A DNA stretch of 64,000 bases, taken from contig OY804577.1 of assembly GCA_963680875.1 (NCBI GenBank), forward strand, positions 146,462,196 through 146,526,195, in the 5' to 3' direction. Below the pieces are notes generated by a model. That model saw only the letters and a list, made by a program, of their open reading frames with translations. It had not been told where the DNA came from and searched no databases. The translations under genes and the position numbers were made by a program. The DNA is from Bathymodiolus brooksi. Lineage: Eukaryota > Mollusca > Bivalvia > Mytilida > Modiolidae. The stretch's first letter is position 1. Each line of letters begins with the position of its first letter. Of the stretch, positions 23,876 through 35,800 are shown in pieces.

Positions 23876-26800
23876 TAAAAGTCTCCAGATTACCACGGTC
23901 CTGGTTTCTAGGTCAGTATATAACTAGTACTGATATCAGTGGCTTAACCAGTAAAAGTCTCCAGATTTCCACGTCCTGGTTTCTATGTCAGTGTATAACT
24001 AGTACTGATATCAGTGGCTTAACCAGTAAAAGTCTCCAGATTTCCACGGTCCTGGTTTCTATGTCAGTGTATAACTAGTACTGATATCAGTGGCTTAACC
24101 AGTAAAAGCCTCCAGATTTCTACGGTCCTGGTTTCTATGTCAGTGTATAACTAGTACTGATATCAGTGGCTTAACCAGTAAAAGTCTCCAGATTTCCACG
24201 GTCCTGGTTTCTATGTCAGTGTAAAACTAGTACTGATATCAGTGGCTTAACCAGTAAAAGTCTCCAGATTTCCACGGTCCTGGTTTCTATGTCAGTGTAT
24301 AACTAGTATTGATAGCAGTGGCTTAACCAGTAAAAGTCTCCAGATTTCCACAGTCCTGGTTTCTATGTCAGTGTATAACTAGTACTGATATCAGTGGCTT
24401 AACTAGTAAAAGTCTCCAGATTTCCACGGTCCTGGTTCCTAAGTCAGTGTATAACTAGTACTGATATCAGTGGCTTAACCAGTAAAAGTCTCCAGATTTC
24501 CATGGTCCTGGTTTCTATGTCAGTGTATAACTAGTACTGATATCAGTGGCTTAACCAGTAAAAGTCTCCAGATTTCTACGGTCATGGTTTCTAGGTCAGT
24601 GTATAACTAGTACTGATATCAGTGGCTTAACCAGTAAAAGTCTCCAGATTTCCACCGTCCTGGTTTCTATGTCAGTGTATAACTAGTACTGATATCAGTG
24701 TCTTAACCAGTAAAAGTCTCCAGATTTCCACGGTCCTGGTTTCTAGGTCAGTGTATAACTAGTACTGATATCAGTGGCTTAACCAGTAAAAGTCTCCAGA
24801 TTTCCACGGTCCTGGTTTCTATGTCAGTGTATAACTAGTACTGATATCAGTGGCTTAACCAGTAAAAGTCTCCAGATTTCCACGGTCCTGGTTTCTATGT
24901 CAGTGTATAACTAGTACTGATATCAGTGGCTTAACCAGTAAAAGTCTCCAGATTTCCACGGTCCTGGTTTCTATGTCAGTGTATAACTAGTACTGATATC
25001 AGTGACTTAACCAGTAAAAGTCTCCAGATTTCCACGGTCCTGGTTTCTATGTCAGTGTATAACTAGTACTGATAGCAGTGGCTTAACCAGTAAAAGTCTC
25101 CAGATTTACACAGTCCTGGTTTCTAGGTCAGTGTATATCTAGTACTGATATCAGTGGCTTAACTAGTAAAAGTCTCCAGATTTCCACGGTCCTGGTTCCT
25201 AGGGCAGTGTATAACTAGTACTGATATCAGTGGCTTAACCAGTAAAAGTCTCCAGATTTCCACGGTCCTGGTTTCTATGTCAGTGTATAACTAGTACTGA
25301 TATCAGTGGCTTAACTAGTAAAAGTCTCCACATTTCCACGGTCCTGGTTTCTAGGTCAGTGTATAACTAGTACTGATATCAGTGGCTTAACCAGTAAAAG
25401 TCTCCAGATTTCCACGGTCCTGGTTTCTATGTCAGTGTATAACTAGTACTGATATCAGTGGCTTAACCAGTAAAAGTCTCCAGATTTCCACGGTCCTGGT
25501 TTCTGTCAGTATATAACTAGTACTGATATCAGTGGCTTAACCAGTAAAAGTCTCCAGATTTCCACGGTCCTGGTTTCTATGTCAGTGTATAACTAGTACT
25601 GATATCAGTGGCTTAACCAGTAAAAGTCTCCAGATTTCCACGGTCCTGGTTTCTATGTCAGTGTATAACTAGTACTGATATCAGTGGCTTAACCAGTAAA
25701 AGTCTCCAGATTTCCACGGTCCTGGTTTCTATGTCAGTGTATAACTAGTACTGATATCAGTGGCTTAACCAGTAAAAGTCTCCAGATTTCCACGGTCCTG
25801 GTTACTATGTCAGTGTATAACTAGTACTGATATCAGTGGCTTAACCAGTAAAAGTCTCCAGATTTCCACGGTCCTGGTTTCTAGGTCAGTGTATAACTAG
25901 TACTGATATCAGTGGCTTAACCAGTAAAAGTCTCCAGATTTCCACGGTTCTGGTTTCTATGTCAGTGTATAACTAGTACTGATATTAGTGGCTTAACCAG
26001 TAAAAGTCTCCAGATTTCCACGGTCCTGGTTTCTATGTCAGTGTATAACTAATACTGATATCAGTGGCTTAACCAGTAAAAGTCTCCAGATTTCCACGGT
26101 CCTGGTTTCTATGTCAGTGTATAACTAGTACTGATATCAGTGGCTTAACCAGTAAAAGTCTCCAGATTTCCACTGTCCTGGTTTCTGTCAGTGTATAACT
26201 AGTACTGATATCAGTGGCTTAACCAGTAAAAGTCTCCAGATTTCCACGGTCCTGGTTTCTATGTCAGTGTATAACTAGTACTGATATCAGTGGCTTAACC
26301 AGTAAAAGTCTCCAGATTTCCATGGTCTTGGTTTCTGTCAGTGTATAACTAGTACTGATATCAGTGGTTTAACCAGTAAAAGTCTCCAGATTACCACGGT
26401 CCTGGTTTCTATGTCAGTGTATAACTAGTACTGATATCAGTGGCTTAACCAGTAAAAGTCTCCAGATTTCCACGGTCCTGGTTTCTATGTCAGTGTATAA
26501 CTAATACTGATATCAGTGGCTTAACCAGTAAAAGTCTCCAGATTTCCACGGTCCTGGTTTCTATGTCAGTGTATAACTAGTACTGATATCAGTGGCTTAA
26601 CCAGTAAGTCTCCAGATTTCCACGGTCCTGGTTTCTATGTCAGTGTATAACTAGTACTGATATCAGTGGCTTAACAAGTAAAGGTCTCCAGATTTCCACG
26701 GTCCTGGTTTCTATGTCAGTGTATAACTAGTACTGATATCAGTGGCTTAATCAGTAAAAGTCTCCAGATTTCCACGGTCCTGGTTTCTATGTCAGTGTAT

Positions 26801-26950
26801 AACTAGTACTGATATCAGTGGCTTAACCAGTAAAAGTCTCCAGATTTCCACGGTCCTGGTTTCTATGTCAGTGTATAACTAGTACTGATATCAGTGGCTT
26901 AACCAGTAAAAGTCTCCAGATTTCCACGGTCCTGGTTTCTATGTCAGTGT
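23876..26950. repeat. Junction and block related to the 10.7 and 16.8 kb segments
   Basis: At about 23,880 the order of variants jumps: a monomer with ATTACCACGG and CTAGGTCAGTATATA is followed by CCACGTCCTGG, which resembles 6,730-6,810 and not the expected continuation of the left-end block. From GTAAAACTAG at 24,231 and AGTATTGATAGC at 24,305 the sequence follows the group seen at 10,699 and 16,834, including CACCGTCC, GTGTCTTAACC followed by CTAGGTCAG, ATATCTAGTAC and CCTAGGGCAG. Private variants are AAAGCCTCC near 24,107 and GATATTAG near 25,983. Confidence 0.7.
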
Positions 26951-28241
26951 AAAACTAGTACTGATATCAGTGGCTTAACCAGTAAAAGTCTCCAGATTTC
27001 CACGGTCCTGGTTTCTATGTCAGTGTATAACTAGTATTGATAGCAGTGGCTTAACCAGTAAAAGTCTCCAGATTTCCACAGTCCTGGTTTCTATGTCAGT
27101 GTATAACTAGTACTGATATCAGTGGCTTAACTAGTAAAAGTCTCCAGATTTCCACGGTCCTGGTTCCTAAGTCAGTGTATAACTAGTACTGATATCAGTG
27201 GCTTAACCAGTAAAAGTCTCCAGATTTCCATGGTCCTGGTTTCTATGTCAGTGTATAACTAGTACTGATATCAGTGGCTTAACTAGTAAAAGTCTCCAGA
27301 TTTCTACGGTCATGGTTTCTAGGTCAGTGTATAACTAGTACTGATATCAGTGGCTTAACCAGTAAAAGTCTCCAGATTTCCACCGTCCTGGTTTCTATGT
27401 CAGTGTATAACTAGTACTGATATCAGTGTCTTAACCAGTAAAAGTCTCCAGATTTCCACGGTCCTGGTTTCTAGGTCAGTGTATAACTAGTACTGATATC
27501 AGTGGCTTAACCAGTAAAAGTCTCCAGATTTCCACGGTCCTGGTTTCTATGTCAGTGTATAACTAGTACTGATATCAGTGGCTTAACCAATAAAAGTCTC
27601 CAGATTTCCACGGTCCTGGTTTCTATGTCAGTGTATAACTAGTACTGATATCAGTGGCTTAACCAGTAAAAGTCTCCAGATTTCCACGGTCCTGGTTTCT
27701 ATGTCAGTGTATAACTAGTACTGATATCAGTGACATAACCAGTAAAAGTCTCCAGATTTCCACGGTCCTGGTTTCTATGTCAGTGTATAACTAGTACTGA
27801 TAGCAGTGGCTTAACCAGTAAAAGTCTCCAGATTTACACAGTCCTGGTTTCTAGGTCAGTGTATATCTAGTACTGATATCAGTGGCTTAACTAGTAAAAG
27901 TCTCCAGATTTCCACGGTCCTGGTTCCTAGGGCAGTGTATAACTAGTACTGATATCAGTGGCTTAACCAGTAAAAGTCTCCAGATTTCCACGGTCCTGGT
28001 TTCTATGTCAGTGTATAACTAGTACTGATATCAGTGGCTTAACTAGTAAAAGTCTCCACATTTCCACGGTCCTGGTTTCTAGGTCAGTGTATAACTAGTA
28101 CTGATATCAGTGGCTTAACCAGTAAAAGTCTCCAGATTTCCACGGTCCTGGTTTCTATGTCAGTGTATAACTAGTACTGATATCAGTGGCTTAACCAGTA
28201 AAAGTCTCCAGATTTCCACGGTCCTGGTTTCTATGTCAGTG
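26950..28241. repeat. 1,292-bp (17-monomer) duplication, copy 1
   Basis: The run from GTAAAACTAG (26,949) through CCTAGGGCAG and CTCCACATTTCC recurs 1,292 bp downstream, exactly 17 x 76. Two variants seen nowhere else in this context prove the copy: CCAATAAAAG at 27,587 and 28,879, and TGACATAACC at 27,731 and 29,023. No short monomer lies inside, which is why the length is an exact multiple. This unit is different in content from the 1,286-bp CTTAGCC unit although both have 17 monomers. Confidence 0.85.
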
Positions 28242-29480
28242 TAAAACTAGTACTGATATCAGTGGCTTAACCAGTAAAAGTCTCCAGATTTCCACGGTCC
28301 TGGTTTCTATGTCAGTGTATAACTAGTATTGATAGCAGTGGCTTAACCAGTAAAAGTCTCCAGATTTCCACAGTCCTGGTTTCTATGTCAGTGTATAACT
28401 AGTACTGATATCAGTGGCTTAACTAGTAAAAGTCTCCAGATTTCCACGGTCCTGGTTCCTAAGTCAGTGTATAACTAGTACTGATATCAGTGGCTTAACC
28501 AGTAAAAGTCTCCAGATTTCCATGGTCCTGGTTTCTATGTCAGTGTATAACTAGTACTGATATCAGTGGCTTAACTAGTAAAAGTCTCCAGATTTCTACG
28601 GTCATGGTTTCTAGGTCAGTGTATAACTAGTACTGATATCAGTGGCTTAACCAGTAAAAGTCTCCAGATTTCCACCGTCCTGGTTTCTATGTCAGTGTAT
28701 AACTAGTACTGATATCAGTGTCTTAACCAGTAAAAGTCTCCAGATTTCCACGGTCCTGGTTTCTAGGTCAGTGTATAACTAGTACTGATATCAGTGGCTT
28801 AACCAGTAAAAGTCTCCAGATTTCCACGGTCCTGGTTTCTATGTCAGTGTATAACTAGTACTGATATCAGTGGCTTAACCAATAAAAGTCTCCAGATTTC
28901 CACGGTCCTGGTTTCTATGTCAGTGTATAACTAGTACTGATATCAGTGGCTTAACCAGTAAAAGTCTCCAGATTTCCACGGTCCTGGTTTCTATGTCAGT
29001 GTATAACTAGTACTGATATCAGTGACATAACCAGTAAAAGTCTCCAGATTTCCACGGTCCTGGTTTCTATGTCAGTGTATAACTAGTACTGATAGCAGTG
29101 GCTTAACCAGTAAAAGTCTCCAGATTTACACAGTCCTGGTTTCTAGGTCAGTGTATATCTAGTACTGATATCAGTGGCTTAACTAGTAAAAGTCTCCAGA
29201 TTTCCACGGTCCTGGTTCCTAGGGCAGTGTATAACTAGTACTGATATCAGTGGCTTAACCAGTAAAAGTCTCCAGATTTCCACGGTCCTGGTTTCTATGT
29301 CAGTGTATAACTAGTACTGATATCAGTGGCTTAACTAGTAAAAGTCTCCACATTTCCACGGTCCTGGTTTCTAGGTCAGTGTATAACTAGTACTGATATC
29401 AGTGGCTTAACCAGTAAAAGTCTCCAGATTTCCACGGTCCTGGTTTCTATGTCAGTGTATAACTAGTACTGATATCAGTG
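28242..29480. repeat. 1,292-bp (17-monomer) duplication, copy 2
   Basis: This is the second copy of the preceding unit, identical at all marker positions checked. The match ends at 29,481, where GTGTCTTAACC stands against GTGGCTTAACC at 28,189. This copy also begins the 4,618-bp tandem unit. The counterpart in the next 4,618-bp copy has CCAGTAAAAG and TGACTTAACC in place of the two private variants, so those two mutations arose or were spread locally. Confidence 0.8.
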
Positions 29481-32400
29481 TCTTAACCAGTAAAAGTCTC
29501 CAGATTTCCACGGTCCTGGTTTCTATGTCAGTGTATAACTAGTACTGATATCAGTGGCTTAACCAGTAAAAGTCTCCAGATTTCCACGGTCCTGGTTTCT
29601 GTCAGTATATAACTAGTACTGATATCAGTGGCTTAACCAGTAAAAGTCTCCAGATTTCCACGGTCCTGGTTTCTATGTCAGTGTATAACTAGTACTGATA
29701 TCAGTGGCTTAACCAGTAAAAGTCTCCAGATTTCCACGGTCCTGGTTTCTATGTCAGTGTATAACTAGTACTGATATCAGTGGCTTAACCAGTAAAAGTC
29801 TCCAGATTTCCACGGTCCTGGTTTCTATGTCAGTGTATAACTAGTACTGATATCAGTGGCTTAACCAGTAAAAGTCTCCAGATTTCCACGGTCCTGGTTA
29901 CTATGTCAGTGTATAACTAGTACTGATATCAGTGGCTTAACCAGTAAAAGTCTCCAGATTTCCACGGTCCTGGTTTCTAGGTCAGTGTATAACTAGTACT
30001 GATATCAGTGGCTTAACCAGTAAAAGTCTCCAGATTTCCACGGTCCTGGTTTCTATGTCAGTGTATAACTAGTACTGATATCAGTGGCTTAACCAGTAAA
30101 AGTCTCCAGATTTCCACGGTCCTGGTTTCTATGTCAGTGTATAACTAATACTGATATCAGTGGCTTAACCAGTAAAAGTCTCCAGATTTCCATGGTCTTG
30201 GTTTCTATGTCAGTGTATAACTAGTACTGATATCAGTGGCTTAACCAGTAAAAGTCTCCAGATTTCCACGGTCCTGGTTTCTATGTCAGTGTATAACAAG
30301 TACTGATATCAGTGGCTTAACCAGTAAAAGTCTCCAGATTTCCACGGTCCTGGTTTCTGTCAGTGTATAACTAGTACTGATATCAGTGGCTTAACCAGTA
30401 AAAGTCTCCAGATTTCCACGGTCCTGGTTTCTATGTCAGTGTATAACTAGTACTGATATCAGTGGCTTAACCAGTAAAAGTCTCCAGATTTCCATGGTCC
30501 TGATTTCTGTCAGTGTATAACTAGTACTGATATCAGTGGTTTAACCAGTAAAAGTCTCCAGATTTCCACGGTCCTGGTTTCTGTCAGTGTATAACTAGTA
30601 CTGATATCAGTGGCTTAACCAGTAAAAGTCTCCAGATTTCCACGGTCATGGTTTCTATATCAGTGTATAACTAGTACTGATATCAGTGTCTTAGCCAGTA
30701 AAAGTCTCCAGATTTCCACGGTCCTGGTTTCTAGGTCAGTGTATAACTAGTACTGATATCAGTGGCTTAACCAGTAAAAGTCTCCAAATTTCCACGGTCC
30801 TGGTTTCTGTCAGTGTATAACTAGTACTGATATCAGTGGCTTAACCAGTAAAAGTCTCCAGATTTCCACGGTCCTGGTTTCTATGTCAGTGTATGACTAG
30901 TACTGATATCAGTGGCTTAACCAGTAAAAGTCTCCAGATTTCCACGGTCCTGGTTTCTATGTCAGTGTATAACTAGTACTGATATCAGTGGCTTAACCAG
31001 TAAAAGTCTCCAGATTTCCACGGTTCTGGTTTCTATGTCAGTGTATAACTAGTACTGATATCAGTGGCTTAACCAGTAAAAGTCTCCAGATTTCCACGGT
31101 CCTGGTTTCTATGTCAGTGTATAACTAGTACTGATATCAGTGGCTTAACCAGTAAAAGTCTCCAGATTTCCACGGTCCTGGTTACTATGTCAGTGTATAA
31201 CTAGTACTGATATCAGTGGCTTAACCAGTAAAAGTCTCCAGATTTCCACGGTCCTGGTTTCTAGGTCAGTGTATAACTAGTACTGATATCAGTGGCTTAA
31301 CCAGTAAAAGTCTCCAGATTTCCACGGTTCTGGTTTCTATGTCAGTGTATAACTAGTACTGATATCAGTGGCTTAACCAGTAAAAGTCTCCAGATTTCCA
31401 CGGTCCTGGTTTCTATGTCAGTGTATAACTAATACTGATATCAGTGGCTTAACCAGTAAAAGTCTCCAGATTTCCATGGTCTTGGTTTCTATGTCAGTGT
31501 ATAACTAGTACTGATATCAGTGGCTTAACCAGTAAAAGTCTCCAGATTTCCACGGTCCTGGTTTCTATGTCAGTGTATAACTAGTACTGATATCAGTGGC
31601 TTAACCAGTAAAAGTCTCCAGATTTCCACGGTCCTGGTTTCTGTCAGTGTATAACTAGTACTGATATCAGTGGCTTAACCAGTAAAAGTCTCCAGATTTC
31701 CACGGTCCTGGTTTCTATGTCAGTGTATAACTAGTACTGATATCAGTGGCTTAACCAGTAAAAGTCTCCAGATTTCCACGGTCCTGGTTTCTGTCAGTGT
31801 ATAACTAGTACTGATATCAGTGGCTTAACCAGTAAAAGTCTCCAGATTACCACGGTCCTGGTTTCTATGTCAGTGTATAACTAGTACTGATATCAGTGGC
31901 TTAACCAGTAAAAGTCTCCAGATTTCCACGGTCCTGGTTTCTATGTCAGTGTATAACTAGTACTGATATCAGTGTCTTAGCCAGTAAAAGTCTCCAGATT
32001 TCCACGGTCCTGGTTTCTAGGTCAGTGTATAACTAGTACTGATATCAGTGGCTTAACCAGTAAAAGTCTCCAAATTTCCACGGTCCTGGTTTCTGTCAGT
32101 GTATAACTAGTACTGATATCAGTGGCTTAACCAGTAAAAGTCTCCAGATTTCCACGGTCCTGGTTTCTATGTCAGTGTATAACTAGTACTGATATCAGTG
32201 GCTTAACCAGTAAAAGTCTCCAGATTTCCACGGTCCTGGTTTCTATGTCAGTGTATAACTAGTACTGATATCAGTGGCTTAACCAGTAAAAGTCTCCAGA
32301 TTTCCACGGTCCTGGTTTCTATGTCAGTGTATAACTAGTACTGATATCAGTGGCTTAACCAGTAAAAGTCTCCAGATTTCCACGGTCCTGGTTACTATGT

Positions 32401-32860
32401 CAGTGTATAACTAGTACTGATATCAGTGGCTTAACCAGTAAAAGTCTCCAGGTTTCCACGGTCCTGGTTTCTATGTCAGTGTATAACTAGTACTGATATC
32501 AGTGGCTTAACCAGTAAAAGTCTCCAGATTTCCACGGTTCTGGTTTCTATGTCAGTGTATAACTAGTACTGATATCAGTGGCTTAACCAGTAAAAGTCTC
32601 CAGATTTCCACGGTCCTGGTTTCTAGGTCAGTGTATAACTAGTACTGATATCAGTGGCTTAACCAGTAAAAGTCTCCAGATTTCCACGGTCCTGGTTTCT
32701 GTCAGTATATAACTAGTACTGATATCAGTGGCTTAACCAGTAAAAGTCTCCAGATTTCCACGGTCCTGGTTTCTATGTCAGTGTATAACTAGTACTGATA
32801 TCAGTGGCTTAACCAGTAAAAGTCTCCAGATTTCCACGGTCCTGGTTTCTATGTCAGTGT
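28243..32860. repeat. 4,618-bp higher-order unit (61 monomers), copy 1
   Basis: Marker variants lie exactly 4,618 bp apart between this unit and the next: AGTATTGATAGC at 28,325 and 32,943, TGATTTCTGTC at 30,501 and 35,119, CTTAGCC at 30,690 and 35,308 and at 31,976 and 36,594, GGTTACTATG with TACTAT at 31,183 and 35,801, and GTCAGTATAT at 32,701 and 37,319. The length fits 61 monomers of 76 bp minus nine 2-bp deletions, and I count nine TTCTGTCAG monomers inside it. It is a composite: the AGTATTGATAGC group followed by the CTTAGCC group. I noticed about ten single-base differences from copy 2. Confidence 0.85.
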
Positions 32861-35800
32861 AAAACTAGTACTGATATCAGTGGCTTAACCAGTAAAAGTC
32901 TCCAGATTTCCACGGTCCTGGTTTCTATGTCAGTGTATAACTAGTATTGATAGCAGTGGCTTAACCAGTAAAAGTCTCCAGATTTCCACAGTCCTGGTTT
33001 CTATGTCAGTGTATAACTAGTACTGATATCAGTGGCTTAACTAGTAAAAGTCTCCAGATTTCCACGGTCCTGGTTCCTAAGTCAGTGTATAACTAGTACT
33101 GATATCAGTGGCTTAACCAGTAAAAGTCTCCAGATTTCCATGGTCCTGGTTTCTATGTCAGTGTATAACTAGTACTGATATCAGTGGCTTAACTAGTAAA
33201 AGTCTCCAGATTTCTACGGTCATGGTTTCTAGGTCAGTGTATAACTAGTACTGATATCAGTGGCTTAACCAGTAAAAGTCTCCAGATTTCCACCGTCCTG
33301 GTTTCTATGTCAGTGTATAACTAGTACTGATATCAGTGTCTTAACCAGTAAAAGTCTCCAGATTTCCACGGTCCTGGTTTCTAGGTCAGTGTATAACTAG
33401 TACTGATATCAGTGGCTTAACCAGTAAAAGTCTCCAGATTTCCACGGTCCTGGTTTCTATGTCAGTGTATAACTAGTACTGATATCAGTGGCTTAACCAG
33501 TAAAAGTCTCCAGATTTCCACGGTCCTGGTTTCTATGTCAGTGTATAACTAGTACTGATATCAGTGGCTTAACCAGTAAAAGTCTCCAGATTTCCACGGT
33601 CCTGGTTTCTATGTCAGTGTATAACTAGTACTGATATCAGTGACTTAACCAGTAAAAGTCTCCAGATTTCCACGGTCCTGGTTTCTATGTCAGTGTATAA
33701 CTAGTACTGATAGCAGTGGCTTAACCAGTAAAAGTCTCCAGATTTACACAGTCCTGGTTTCTAGGTCAGTGTATATCTAGTACTGATATCAGTGGCTTAA
33801 CTAGTAAAAGTCTCCAGATTTCCACGGTCCTGGTTCCTAGGGCAGTGTATAACTAGTACTGATATCAGTGGCTTAACCAGTAAAAGTCTCCAGATTTCCA
33901 CGGTCCTGGTTTCTATGTCAGTGTATAACTAGTACTGATATCAGTGGCTTAACTAGTAAAAGTCTCCACATTTCCACGGTCCTGGTTTCTAGGTCAGTGT
34001 ATAACTAGTACTGATATCAGTGGCTTAACCAGTAAAAGTCTCCAGATTTCCACGGTCCTGGTTTCTATGTCAGTGTATAACTAGTACTGATATCAGTGTC
34101 TTAACCAGTAAAAGTCTCCAGATTTCCACGGTCCTGGTTTCTATGTCAGTGTATAACTAGTACTGATATCAGTGGCTTAACCAGTAAAAGTCTCCAGATT
34201 TCCACGGTCCTGGTTTCTGTCAGTATATAACTAGTACTGATATCAGTGGCTTAACCAGTAAAAGTCTCCAGATTTCCACGGTCCTGGTTTCTATGTCAGT
34301 GTATAACTAGTACTGATATCAGTGGCTTAACCAGTAAAAGTCTCCAGATTTCCACGGTCCTGGTTTCTATGTCAGTGTATAACTAGTACTGATATCAGTG
34401 GCTTAACCAGTAAAAGTCTCCAGATTTCCACGGTCCTGGTTTCTATGTCAGTGTATAACTAGTACTGATATCAGTGGCTTAACCAGTAAAAGTCTCCAGA
34501 TTTCCACGGTCCTGGTTACTATGTCAGTGTATAACTAGTACTGATATCAGTGGCTTAACCAGTAAAAGTCTCCAGATTTCCACGGTCCTGGTTTCTAGGT
34601 CAGTGTATAACTAGTACTGATATCAGTGGCTTAACCAGTAAAAGTCTCCAGATTTCCACGGTCCTGGTTTCTATGTCAGTGTATAACTAGTACTGATATC
34701 AGTGGCTTAACCAGTAAAAGTCTCCAGATTTCCACGGTCCTGGTTTCTATGTCAGTGTATAACTAATACTGATATCAGTGGCTTAACCAGTAAAAGTCTC
34801 CAGATTTCCATGGTCTTGGTTTCTATGTCAGTGTATAACTAGTACTGATATCAGTGGCTTAACCAGTAAAAGTCTCCAGATTTCCACGGTCCTGGTTTCT
34901 ATGTCAGTGTATAACTAGTACTGATATCAGTGGCTTAACCAGTAAAAGTCTCCAGATTTCCACGGTCCTGGTTTCTGTCAGTGTATAACTAGTACTGATA
35001 TTAGTGGCTTAACCAGTAAAAGTCTCCAGATTTCCACGGTCCTGGTTTCTATGTCAGTGTATAACTAGTACTGATATCAGTGGCTTAACCAGTAAAAGTC
35101 TCCAGATTTCCATGGTCCTGATTTCTGTCAGTGTATAACTAGTACTGATATCAGTGGTTTAACCAGTAAAAGTCTCCAGATTTCCACGGTCCTGGTTTCT
35201 GTCAGTGTATAACTAGTACTGATATCAGTGGCTTAACCAGTAAAAGTCTCCAGATTTCCACGGTCATGGTTTCTATATCAGTGTATAACTAGTACTGATA
35301 TCAGTGTCTTAGCCAGTAAAAGTCTCCAGATTTCCACGGTCCTGGTTTCTAGGTCAGTGTATAACTAGTACTGATATCAGTGGCTTAACCAGTAAAAGTC
35401 TCCAAATTTCCACGGTCCTGGTTTCTGTCAGTGTATAACTAGTACTGATATCAGTGGCTTAACCAGTAAAAGTCTCCAGATTTCCACGGTCCTGGTTTCT
35501 ATGTCAGTGTATAACTAGTACTGATATCAGTGGCTTAACCAGTAAAAGTCTCCAGATTTCCACGGTCCTGGTTTCTATGTCAGTGTATAACTAGTACTGA
35601 TATCAGTGGCTTAACCAGTAAAAGTCTCCAGATTTCCACGGTCCTGGTTTCTATGTCAGTGTATAACTAGTACTGATATCAGTGGCTTAACCAGTAAAAG
35701 TCTCCAGATTTCCACGGTCCTGGTTTCTATGTCAGTGTATAACTAGTACTGATATCAGTGGCTTAACCAGTAAAAGTCTCCAGATTTCCACGGTCCTGGT

